From: Mycogone perniciosa
Taxonomy: Eukaryota; Ascomycota; Sordariomycetes; Hypocreales; Hypocreaceae
NCBI GenBank assembly: GCA_025331125.1
Contig: JAOALB010000067.1
Location: 1-64,000, forward strand
Reading direction: 5' to 3'
Length of the DNA: 64,000 bases
Both the position numbers and the translations under genes were made by a program. Position 1 is the stretch's first letter; every line of letters begins with the position of its first letter. Below are positions 1-9,776 of this stretch, piece after piece. The notes beneath the pieces are model-generated. The model searched no databases. It had not been told where the DNA came from and was given only the letters and a program-made list of their open reading frames with translations.

Positions 1-447
1 ATATATTTAATATAAAAATCTTTATTAAAGAGGTTGTAAAAAAATACATAAAATATAAATACAGTTATTATAGTTTAGGTAATAGTTATAATAAGATAAA
101 GAAATATCTTTAATTATCTTATATATTGAAAGATATAGATTTAATAGCTGTAGGCTTATAACTATATTTTGATAATTTAATATAGAACTTTAAAGTTGTA
201 TGATTTTAGTGGAGCTAGGTGGCTTAGAACCCTGGGTGGCCGAAGAGGGGGTGGTCCGACTTACACCTCTACCCGTACATGCGTTAAGCGAGTGGTCATG
301 AATACTCCAGCAAAATGCAAGATAAATTACAAGTAATCTCTAGTATCTTCCTAGTGCCTTCCCGCTAACCACCTTGTATATCAGACAGCGGGGTAGTATG
401 GAGGCACCGTGTGCGAGCAAACATAATGTTGGGATTCAGGTTTAAGG
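1..447. other. AT-rich edge and gene-free DNA
   Basis: Bases 1 to about 205 are almost pure A/T with many TpA steps, the same texture as the mutated repeat block at 20.5-62.4 kb, so a RIP-altered repeat probably runs in from outside the window. From about 210 the composition returns to normal. I see no coding frame or RNA gene here. Confidence 0.5.
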
Positions 448-458
448 TTTGTTTAGTA

Positions 459-1188
459 GGAATTATTGCAAGGTCAACTTCTGTAGAGATGGAGTTTCGT
501 TATGGAAGGTAGTAAGTCAGGCTACATATCCTATCAAATGTGTCAGCGGTCCAGTTTGAGTGGTTGGCTCAGGAAACCCGTCAGTATTTTTTAAAGGATT
601 TTAAGGCTGGCGAGTTTCCGTTTAGAACATATCAAACAAGTCAATTATCTCTAATTTGTTTGGCAGGATCAATATTAAGTAAGGGGACGCATAAACTAAT
701 TAGTAATAAACTGGGGGAATGAGTAGTATTGATTGTTTAGCAAGGAAAAAACACTTATAGCCCTTTATCCTCGGCATTGGGCATTGAAAATTCTGTTGTG
801 TGGGCCCTAAGTCCTCAAATTAGCAGGAATCATCGCAAGGGCTGATTTCGTGTACCCAGTAGTTCGCTATGGATGGTAGGAAGTCACGTTGAACATCCTG
901 GCAAATGCATCAGTGCAGCCTGGTTTGAGTGATTGGTTCCGGAACGTGTCAGAAGCTTCTGGGTATCATTTCCGGGTTGGTTGCTTTCTTTTCATAACAC
1001 ATTAAACGAAGGGGTAAAAAGCTTCACACTTCACGTGAACTTTATGTAGGAAGGGACGCATGATCTAATTAGTGAAGCCAGAGAAACAATTGATGATGGT
1101 GTTAGCTAGGAAGAAAGAATTACAGCCTTTTATTGTTGGACACTCAGCATTGAATAAGAATTTATGCCGTGGGCCCGAAGTCCCTAAA
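459..1188. repeat. Degenerate tandem duplication, two units of about 365 bp
   Basis: Unit 1 (about 459-818) and unit 2 (about 826-1188) share a series of matches in the same order and spacing. Both open with GGAAT-ATT/CATC-GCAAGG (459 and 826), share TTTGAGTG-TTGG, share GGGACGCAT followed by CTAATTAGT, share CATTGAA, and close with GGGCCC-AAGTCC (about 803 and 1171). The copies have diverged by many substitutions. No protein is evident in either, and the identity of the unit is unknown. Confidence 0.65.
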
Positions 1189-3271
1189 AAATGGGATATG
1201 GAAGGGACAGCTAGTAGCTAAATAGCCGAGGCACAAACCGTTCCATTGCTAGTGCAGGTTCACTGGAGTCTGTCCTGGGTTTCCTACATTTTCAACCAAC
1301 TCCTTTAAAATATCAATAGATCAATTCAATAGATCCATCTATTCTTTTTCAAAGACTAATATTCCTAGCGGTCTGCCGTAATAACCATATACTAATCAAA
1401 GCTCATTAGGCGGGCTACCTCTCCTTCAATCTTACCCTGATCTCCAACATCGAACAGTTTTTCATGGGATGCGAAACCAATTGCTGCCAAATCCATCACT
1501 ACGCTCTGCCAATTGCAGATAAAATTTTAACTAGGAGGTCTGTGTCCAGTGAATTATATTCATCTCTGAGGACCTTTATTGCTCCCGACTCAGACACCCA
1601 CCCCCCTTATCCCTAACTCCTTAACTTAACTGTGATAGAAAATAGGTGGTCCCTACGTATTGAAGAGTAGCTAATTAATTGAAGGCATTTGCCCGACATG
1701 AAATATGACTCTTCATGATTGAAATTCCTGAACAAAAGCCATTATCGCTTTATTAGCCTATTAGCTCTTAGTTGGGGATATGGCAACGTGTCTCTTAAGG
1801 CTGGGCTTTTGACTATCGCGTCGAATGACGCGTCCTATTAACGCAAACGAGGATAAGTTGATATAGCATCCATAGACAGGACATTCCCAGATAAGCCGCC
1901 AAGCTGGATACAATCCTATATCCATCCAAGGATCACTCATCCTCTTGTGGGTCCACACTTTTGCGAGATTTTTTATCTGGCACGCAACTTATCACACTGG
2001 GTGTACGAGAATTCTAACACAATAAAACAGTCCCATATAGCTGGAGAAAGCATCGTTCTGGTTAATATGTATAGGGGCTATACATTATAGTTGCTAGATA
2101 ATTGGTCTTGTAGCAGACAGGCGGGGACTTTGCAGTCAGTCAGCTGGGCTTACGTAGTCACCGAGTATTAGTAGCAATCTGTTAAATTAAGCCTTTAGCC
2201 CGTCTTGGCTTGCTAGTGGCTCCTTTTTCTCGCTTGCGGCTCCGTGAAGCCTTCGGCGGATGGTTGATAGTACAATTGGTGCCGGTTTAGCCGCTTGGCT
2301 GGCATGCTAAGGTCGGAAACCGTTACAAACGCACCGGCACCCTCCGGTTGAAATAAGGTTGAATGATTAATGAAAAGAGGGGGTATTCGTGCTTTGTAAT
2401 GTGAGTGCAATAGGAATGGCGATCAATAGTATTGGGCTTCTACGGAATGTTCCGTGCTGTAAGTAGGTACTCCGCTCTACTACTACTACAAACAGGATAC
2501 TCCGTACTCCGTACATAAGTAAGCAAAAAGGAGCAGGGCCTAAGTTAGCTCAGCCTTAAAATCCTTTATGGTGGCACGACGTTTATGCATTGTTTACGGA
2601 CAAGTTTCAACGCTATAGGAACAGGCGTACATTCGCGCAAAGACAATTAGCTCCCTCATTCATATGCTTGGAAACATGCTTACCTATAATCATCTATAAG
2701 TGATCAATTATCTAGGGTTGAATGGCTTCACCAACGCAGAAGCCAGTAGCCTCGTCTGGGTCTACCTTGGTATATTTTGGCTCCTTACCAATACGACCGG
2801 GTCTTTATATTTAGCTGCTTACTAACACAAAATCCTTGGAAAACCCTATTTTTGTGCTTGACAGACATCGTACAGGCGCGGGGATTGCGATGAGCGATAT
2901 CGTGGTCTTGAAACTAGTACTTGTAACAGCCGCATGACGTATAGAACGTACGCAACGGTGGGACTGTCGTATGGAACGATCCACCCCTGACATGGAGAAT
3001 CTTGGATGTGGAGATGAGTGGACACGATAAGTTGTCGTAAACGCAAGGATACTCCGTACACGGTGGTATAACGCAAGGATCTACGGCGTTTTCATGTATC
3101 ACTTCTTCCCCATGGATACCTTGATAATTTCTCATGCCCACCCTCTCTTTTTTCTAGTTATTTTCCTTTCGCTCTCTTTGTCTATCCTTCTCACTGCGTT
3201 ACCGGCGTGGATTTCCGCATCCAACGCGACGATTATCTGTGGACTTCATTCCCCAGACCGGACGTCTCGAA
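1189..3271. other. Intergenic, no gene recognised
   Basis: Only short frames without recognisable motifs occur on either strand. The motif ATACTCCGTAC or close variants recurs (about 2496-2512 and 3048-3058) and ACGCAAGGAT occurs twice near 3041 and 3071. The last 150 bases before the sulfatase-like gene contain a pyrimidine-rich tract (about 3139-3195), as is common in fungal core promoters. Confidence 0.4.
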
Positions 3272-5851
3272 ATGGTACAAAAAGGTTATGGTTTGAGCAT
3301 GACACGTCGCTTCGTAAACGCCGTTGCCTCTCGTTTGACTCGTCGTCGCCTGGGGCTGACCACTGCATCCCGCCTTATCAACCATCGTTTTGCCTTTGCC
3401 GTTGCGACTGTGTCCACCCTCAGTGCGAAAGGAGTTCATATATATGCACATTCATCTGCGCTGCCTAGGTTGTATTTCGGCCCCTGGGTTCTCCGCGTAT
3501 ACTCTTTCTTTGCCCAGGACATCCTCCTGCTGCTGATTTTGCGCTTGCTGCTTGATCAGAGGCTATTTGAGGCAGCACCCTCGCTCTGGATTGCTGCAAA
3601 AGCCCTAGTTTCAGTTCTTATCGCCTACACGGTTTCTGTAGGGATAATTGCCGTTTCATTCTTCGCAGTGTGTGGCTCAGAGATCCACTGGCGCAGCGTT
3701 GTCTTGGCAGGGGACTCCTCATCCTGGGGGCTGTTGGTGACTGGACTTACATCCTTCGTTTTGGTACTATGCGTCGTTCTCGTTGCCAGTTGGGTGTCAC
3801 AAAACTTCTTTTATATTCTCACCGGCGCTGGTATAGATATTCTTCTATGGCCGCTCTCGCTACTATCCCGCAAACTATCGATTTTCCGTTATCTTTGGGC
3901 ACGCGAAACCTATGCCGAAGTTCCACAACACGACATTGAACTTGCCACAAAGAACGAGGCAATTAAGGAAGACTTCTCTAATTCAAAGTCCGCTTTGTTC
4001 ACAATAGTCTTCCAGTGCTTTCTCTACTTGTTCGTTGGGGCTGGGTTTCTCATCCAAATCAGTGTTCGTGTCAGCCGGCCAAACGACGGTGCTCTAAACT
4101 TCATGTCATGGACGCCGGCGCTCCTTCCCTTCGTCGATTTCACATCTTCTGCGCCACAGCTCGATGGACTAAGCCCTGTTTACGGTTCGAGCATCGGTCA
4201 CACGTGGGATAACCGGACCGCGGTTGAAGACCCGATATCGTTTCCCTGGCTTCCTAAGAACTTGACGACTCCGGGTTTTGAGGATTGGAAGAGTGGGAGG
4301 AAACAATACAATGCAGCTGCAGATCCCCTGAAGATTTCGAACTTGGATGAAGGGTTGCTGACCATGTTGCGGGACAAGCTTGCCGATGTACCGATACGTC
4401 ACGTCATGCTCGTCATTCTCGAAAGTACCAGGAAGGATGTTTTTCCGATCAAGAAAGAAGGTCTTATCTGGGACCGTCTAGTTGATTCTTTTGGAAACAG
4501 GTCGTTGCCAGACGCCGCAGAGGCCAGGTTGGCGACTCTCACCTCGACCGCAAACCTTCTCACGGGCGATTATGAGGATGGATTCAAGCATGACACAAAA
4601 AAGCGACGAGGCGGCATCAACTTTAACAAGGCCTTCACTACGTCAACATACACATTTAAGAGCATTGTGGGCACAATGTGCGGACTTACACCACTGATCG
4701 CCGACTTCAACTTGGAATACCTACACCATTTCTATCAGCCCTGCTTACCTCACATTTTCGAAGCTTTTAATAAGCTCAACCACACCAATGACGATCGCAC
4801 AGATAGTTACATCTCATTCAAATGGCGATCCTCATTCTTGCAATCTATATCGCACGTCTTTGACAATTTTAAGCCACTGACGTCCGCCTTGGGATATTCC
4901 TCTGAAAACTTCATTGCGAGCGAATATTTGAGGAGTGATGAAGCCAAGTTTGGTCCAGTTGATCTGCCCGATATCAACTACTTTGGTATGTCGGAGATCG
5001 CGGTCCAAGACTACCTACGGGATGCTTTCGTTTCGGCTAAGAAAAACAATGAACGATTGTTCTTGACACACGTAACAAGCACAAGTCACCACCCATTTGC
5101 GATGCCCGACGACGAGGTCTATATTCCATTATCCAATACCTTGGACGATATATCTCACTACCTAAACGCCATTGGATATGATGACCGCTGGCTGGGCAAG
5201 ATCTTGGACATGCTAGACGAGCAAGGCGTTGCCGACGAGACTCTCCTTGTCTTGGTCGGAGACCATGGCTTATCCATGCCAGAAAATGACATCCTTTCTG
5301 CATATTATAATCCCAATATTGGCACGTTACACGTTCCCTTGATTCTGTCTCACCCTAAACTGCCATTAATAGATGTTGATGACCCAGTAATCTCCTTGCA
5401 GATTTTGCCAACCATTCTGGATTTACTCTTGGAAACAGGCTCACTGTCCAAGTCACAGAGCCAGGCTGCATCCGACCTGATTCGAAACTACGAAGGCCAA
5501 TCCCTAATACGGCCGATTTACGGATCATCGAACGAAACTGGCCAGGGAAATTGGCAGTTCACGGTCATCAACCCCGGCCGCTCCATGCTGGCGCTTCGCG
5601 ACGCCCGCAAGCCGGATTGGTCCATCATTGTACCTATTGTCAACAACATTGAATGGCGCTTCACAGATTTAAAGTCAGACCCCCGTGATGAATACCCTGT
5701 TCTTGGGTTTGACTTTTCAACATTCTTGGTCAAGGTTGAGGAGAAACACGGCATGGATGCCGGGCGATGGGCCGAGGAGGCTGCATTTTTAGCCCGCTGG
5801 TGGGTTGAGGAGAATGGCAAGCGATGGCGTTATGGCCTTTATGCGGATTAA
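3272..5851 (+). CDS. Membrane protein with sulfatase/alkaline phosphatase-superfamily domain
   Basis: One uninterrupted frame gives 859 residues from the ATG at 3272; an in-frame ATG at 3299 would give 850 and is a real alternative. The N-terminal third holds about four or five hydrophobic segments (around residues 55-85, 95-130, 145-195 and 240-265), so it is anchored in a membrane. The rest is a sulfatase-like fold: a first metal/nucleophile motif VILESTRKDVFP (about residue 385), a TSTSHHPF stretch (about 610) and a GDHG metal-binding motif (about 665). Fungal proteins of this layout are annotated as sulfatase-domain proteins and resemble phosphoglycerol transferases in topology; the substrate is unknown. 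Composition is normal and no break is seen. It lies outside the polyketide genes and has no obvious link to them. Confidence 0.85.
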   Translation: MVQKGYGLSMTRRFVNAVASRLTRRRLGLTTASRLINHRFAFAVATVSTLSAKGVHIYAHSSALPRLYFGPWVLRVYSFFAQDILLLLILRLLLDQRLFEAAPSLWIAAKALVSVLIAYTVSVGIIAVSFFAVCGSEIHWRSVVLAGDSSSWGLLVTGLTSFVLVLCVVLVASWVSQNFFYILTGAGIDILLWPLSLLSRKLSIFRYLWARETYAEVPQHDIELATKNEAIKEDFSNSKSALFTIVFQCFLYLFVGAGFLIQISVRVSRPNDGALNFMSWTPALLPFVDFTSSAPQLDGLSPVYGSSIGHTWDNRTAVEDPISFPWLPKNLTTPGFEDWKSGRKQYNAAADPLKISNLDEGLLTMLRDKLADVPIRHVMLVILESTRKDVFPIKKEGLIWDRLVDSFGNRSLPDAAEARLATLTSTANLLTGDYEDGFKHDTKKRRGGINFNKAFTTSTYTFKSIVGTMCGLTPLIADFNLEYLHHFYQPCLPHIFEAFNKLNHTNDDRTDSYISFKWRSSFLQSISHVFDNFKPLTSALGYSSENFIASEYLRSDEAKFGPVDLPDINYFGMSEIAVQDYLRDAFVSAKKNNERLFLTHVTSTSHHPFAMPDDEVYIPLSNTLDDISHYLNAIGYDDRWLGKILDMLDEQGVADETLLVLVGDHGLSMPENDILSAYYNPNIGTLHVPLILSHPKLPLIDVDDPVISLQILPTILDLLLETGSLSKSQSQAASDLIRNYEGQSLIRPIYGSSNETGQGNWQFTVINPGRSMLALRDARKPDWSIIVPIVNNIEWRFTDLKSDPRDEYPVLGFDFSTFLVKVEEKHGMDAGRWAEEAAFLARWWVEENGKRWRYGLYAD

Positions 5852-6485
5852 AAATTATATACCACTGTTCAAGCGTGTTTCTGATATTGCGTCGACATTT
5901 TCTGCATTTCTCATGGAAATAATAGGTCATATTTACGATTTGGGATCACTACTTTATTATTGGTGTTTGCCAAAAGTATCTCACTCACATATGAGTTGAT
6001 CGCACTGACAGCTACAGTCTTCATCCCGAAAATTGTATATAACAAAGTATTTATAAAGTACCCGCTAAAAAGGTCTGTTGACACTCAATTTCACTACTAC
6101 TACTCATTTTGGCAGTACTACCCAGAGAACTGTAGTGGAAAAGCCAGGATAAAAAGGTCATAAACCCACTTGCATTAGCCCCGCCAGATATTCCTAGAGA
6201 GAGGGTGTGGATCTCGGGTCGTAGCTCGCGCCGAGTATCCTCCAGGTGGACTCTCCAACTCGCATGTCGAACCCCGAGCACCGAATCACACTATAGCGGC
6301 GGAGTCCGATGAAGGCCGTTGAATTTCTCGTGCAAAGAGGTTGACGATTCGAAATAAATAACAATCTAGTCGTTCAATCCAGATGAGAGTTTTTTAATCC
6401 AAAGGCCGTTCGTATCAAAGCAATCAATGTTGACACCCTCCGTCCTCAACACACCAAGCGCAGTTTCAACCACCTACGGTCCAGT
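5852..6485. other. Intergenic / promoter of the FAD oxidoreductase
   Basis: This spacer contains no supported gene. It holds a perfect TCGN5CGA site at 6267-6277, listed separately. An ATG at 6427 lies out of frame with the downstream gene and opens only a short frame. Confidence 0.5.
6267..6277. promoter_or_regulatory. AflR-type binding site (TCGN5CGA)
   Basis: The sequence TCGAACCCCGA fits the palindrome TCGN5CGA bound by AflR-family Zn2Cys6 regulators. It lies 209 bp upstream of the ATG of the FAD oxidoreductase. A regulator of this family is encoded nearby at 8394-9582. Binding is inferred from the motif only. Confidence 0.6.
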
Positions 6486-7966
6486 ATGTCGTCCTATGCT
6501 GCCACTGCGGCCCATCGCCACGAACAGGTCCCATTTGATATTGATCGAGATGCCAAGACCCACGGAAGCCATGTCATCCAAACCATCTTATCCAAAGTAC
6601 CTGGAGTCAAACTCTATACACGATCATCGCCACTCTTCGAGTCACTTCGTGGGGTTTACAATTCTATGATTGTCGCTCAACCACTCGCAATCTGTCGTCC
6701 CCGGACGATTGATCATATCCAAAGTATAGTAAAGGCGGTTGAGGGGCTGAATATACCTCTGGCCGTTCGATGTGGCGGCCACGATGTCTGGGGACGAGGT
6801 TGCATTGCTGATTCAGTGACAATCGACATGCGTGAAATGGACACTCAAGTTCTAGCTGGGGACCACCAGACGGTAACAGTTGGAGGCGGCATCACCAGCG
6901 ATAACTTTGTCAGCTTTCTCGACACCCATGGGCTCTGTACGACTAATGGGACTGTGGGAACTGTTGGATGGACAGGCTGGGCTCTTTGGGGGGGCTACGG
7001 TCCCTTGAACGATTACTGCGGACTTGGTGTTGATAATATCCTAGCGGCTAAGGTAGTGACAGCCCAAGGAGAGCTTATCGAAGCCGACAATGAGCTGCTC
7101 TGGGGCATTCGCGGTGCTGGCGGCAACCTGGGAGTTATTGTTGAGCTCACGGTCAAGGTCTATCCAGTGCCTAAAATTACTGCTGGTTTCCTCGCATACG
7201 AATGGAGTGAGGCAGATAAAGTCTTCTTGGGTATCCAGCGCCTTCTGGATCAAGGAGTACCGGATGCCTTGGGCCTTCAAGCAGCCTTTCAAAAAGGCGA
7301 AAGGGGCCTTGGGGCATCACTGATCTTTGTCTGGGCAGACTCAGACGCAGACGAAGGCAAGAAATGGCTTGCTCTTGTGCGAGGTCTGGGAACTGTCCTT
7401 GTCGACACGGTATTGGAAAGTGAGTTCTTATTGTACAATTGTTGCGCATCTTGCCATCAAAATTCTGACTGACGTTCACAATAGCGACATACAAGGTCTT
7501 TCAAGCTAGTCTTTCGGAGCATCTTGAGCAGCCAAGGAACTGTGACACGCTGAGCGCTTCAATCCCCCGATTCAGTTCCACAAGCCTTGAAAAGATAATG
7601 AAGCGTATCGAAGATATTCCGGACACCCGCTCATATGTAGTTGTCGGACATATCCAGCATGGAAAGGGCACCCGACCTAACCCTTCGTCTTGCTTTGGAA
7701 CCAGACAGCCTCATATCCTTCTCCATGTCATTGTATTTGACGAGGCGACTCAGATGGAGGAGGCCACCTGCTGGGCGATTGGACTCGTGGCGGATCTGAA
7801 ATCCACCGGCGAGACCATGGAGCAGCCCTACGTCAGTTTTATGGCCGAAGACGAAGATACCAGCAAGAGTTTTGGGGAGAACTGGGAGAGATTGAAGACG
7901 TTGAAGAAGCGAGTAGACGGACAAAATGTGTTTCAATTCGCTCAACCGAAACTGCCTGCAGTTTAG
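6486..7966 (+). CDS. FAD-linked oxidoreductase (berberine-bridge-enzyme type), one intron
   Basis: Exon 1 is 6486-7419 and exon 2 is 7485-7966. The 65-bp intron (7420-7484) begins GTGAGT, has a CTGAC branch site and ends CAATAG. The product is about 471 residues. An N-terminal FAD-binding PCMH domain (about residues 55-235) carries RCGGHDVWGRG, whose His is the usual covalent flavin attachment site. The second attachment Cys of bicovalent family members is absent: GTVGTVGWTGW stands where a Cys-containing loop is expected, so single covalent attachment is likely. The C-terminus has the BBE-domain style ending (VFQFAQPKL). Enzymes of this family perform oxidations or ring closures in fungal secondary metabolism. 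The gene sits beside the AflR-like regulator, with a TCGN5CGA site upstream, so cluster membership is likely. The reading frame is intact. Confidence 0.88.
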
Positions 7967-8393
7967 TGGTCTATAATTATTTCCTTGCTACTGAGGATCT
8001 CGTAAAAGCTATCTAGATTCTGTAGCCTAGACAGTAGCGATCTCGATACCACCAACTCAAGACACACACACGATTTGATAGGAATTTCTCGTTTGCAGAA
8101 CGAAGAATAATGCTGAGGCGCGCCTCATTGCCGAAACTTAACAGAAATCTGTTATTGTTGTGATAGAAGGTATCTTGATCTTGAACACGGGGCTGACCGT
8201 TTACAACCGCATCGCTATCTGATGTGGCCTTTTCTCAGCACTTGAAAGTCCAAGTTACTCAATGATTCCCCATCGATTGCGTTGCATCCGCCTATCTACC
8301 CAAAATATGCCTATGCATACACAGTCAGTCCCTGGGCCACACCCTACAGCTCGTTTCTTGATTGATCGAGTAGGAACCTGGCCTCGTTCACTG
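7967..8393. other. Convergent intergenic spacer
   Basis: This lies between the 3' ends of the FAD oxidoreductase (+) and the AflR-like regulator (-). No coding frame or RNA gene is recognised; it presumably holds both 3' UTRs. Confidence 0.5.
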
Positions 8394-9582
8394 TTACTTA
8401 ATATCGAGCTTTTCCTTTGCAAACGCGATGGTGAGACTGTGCTTATTGCGTATAAACATTTCTAACGCCCAATGAAGATGACTTGTGGTGTCTTCCACCA
8501 AGGATGTGGGCTCCTTGTGACAAAACCTTTTGGAAAATCCATCAAATAGGCGATTCATCTTAGATAGTTCACTCAGTAGAATGTGAACGATCATACGAGT
8601 TTGATCCTCCGCATCCAATTCATAGGCACCAATCGTAATTGGGGGTACAAAGACCCTCGCAACCACCGGCTGGACCTGCACTCTCTCTGCATTATCTCGT
8701 GAAGGCGAAGCCCTACCATCCACTTTTGGGTAGGCTGTTACCCAGTTTGGCTGATCATATGTCTCCTCAGTGTCAGTGTCAGTGGCGGTCGTGCTGCCGT
8801 CACTGGTACGGCCAATGCCACTCTGGATTATTGCGTCGTACCAGCAGAGAATCCTGTAAGAAACGGAGGTGATGAGTAGTGCGACGTTGGAATTGGGGTT
8901 GCAAGCGCATGAAGCAACATTGAGAGCGCTGTCGAGGGCGGAGCGACTAGCCTTGAGCACCGTTCCCAGGCTCTTGGATGCACCAGAAATTCCCGTGCAT
9001 GATTCCGAGGGAAGACCGTTCTTCAAGCGCAGATAACAGCAAGACTGAGCAATGCTGGGCAGAACCAGGGCTGCTGTAGCCTTCGGGTATAGCAGCAGCA
9101 CCAGAGTCAAATCCTGATAGAGTTCCACCAATTAATATCGCCTCATCTCTGCCGAGATGGAGAATTTCTGTCATCCCCAAGTCCTTGGATAATGAGGATG
9201 TCATGGGGTCTGTAAGCCATGAGAAGCCTGTGACATCTGATCCGAGAGTATTTGGGTCGCCTCTACTTGTGAGGTCATCCAAATCCACACAAATCCCAGC
9301 AACTGTCTCTAATGAGGCCACTGAGCGTTCAGTAGATGATATCGTATTGCAGCTCCTTCGGCCACGTACACCTGTAGTATTTTGTTCATCCGTTATCGCC
9401 ACATATATCGGTTTTTTTCTCGATCTTTGTGAGAGGCTGTATCCACACAGAGTTCCGCGTTGGGTGCATCGTTGGCATCGTGGCTGTTGCTTTCCACAGC
9501 GCACCTTTGACTTGGCACAGTTATCGCAACTGGCACGGAAGCTCGCTGACCGCTTTGGTGATGATGAAACGCCGACTTTCAT
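8394..9582 (-). pseudogene. AflR-like Zn2Cys6 transcription factor with apparent +1 frameshift
   Basis: The ATG at 9582 opens a protein with a Zn2Cys6 cluster at about residues 19-46 (C-X2-C-X6-C-X6-C-X2-C-X6-C, in CDNCAKSKVRC and CQRCTQRGTLC), followed by a basic YSLSQRSRKK stretch typical of AflR relatives. The first frame ends at a stop at 8947. The family's C-terminal AflR domain continues in the next frame down to 8394, including a CACNPNSNVALL segment and ILCWYDAII. The two frames match the family pattern best if the switch occurs near 9014-9022: HCSVLLLSALEER upstream in frame 1, LPSESCTG downstream in frame 2. That needs loss of one base, so the gene carries a 1-nt insertion or the base is a sequencing error. 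A 55-nt intron near 9127-9073 would also restore frame but has a poor donor (GTGGAA) and would remove the HC segment. The repaired length, roughly 395 residues, is near family size. Expected role: pathway-specific activator of this cluster. Confidence 0.72.
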
Positions 9583-9765
9583 GTCGTGAAATGCAAATCC
9601 AATTAACGTTTTAGAGCTTGGCCCAGGTGGCGGATTAAGTTAGAATAAATGAGTATGAAGCTGCCAGGCACAGTTAATCATGACTCGACACTGGAGTGGC
9701 TGCCACGGCAGGGAGTTTAATACTCAACGCAATGAGATTCGGAGCACCCATGGCCTACGTATCCT

Positions 9766-9776
9766 TCGCAATTCGA
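9766..9776. promoter_or_regulatory. AflR-type binding site upstream of the AflR-like gene
   Basis: TCGCAATTCGA fits TCGN5CGA exactly and lies about 184 bp upstream of the regulator's ATG at 9582. This placement would suit autoregulation. The inference rests on the motif alone. Confidence 0.55.

Noticed and set aside
2460..3080. Recurrent ACTCCGTAC motif as a functional tandem array
   Set aside because: There are only a few scattered copies; it looks like low-complexity sequence common in fungal intergenic DNA.
5037..5820. Minus-strand frames across the sulfatase-like gene
   Set aside because: They are shadows of a long, motif-bearing plus-strand gene.
9073..9127. A 55-nt intron restoring the regulator's frame
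   Set aside because: The donor (GTGGAA) is poor and splicing would delete the family-like HC segment; a frameshift near 9018 fits better. Not excluded without RNA data.
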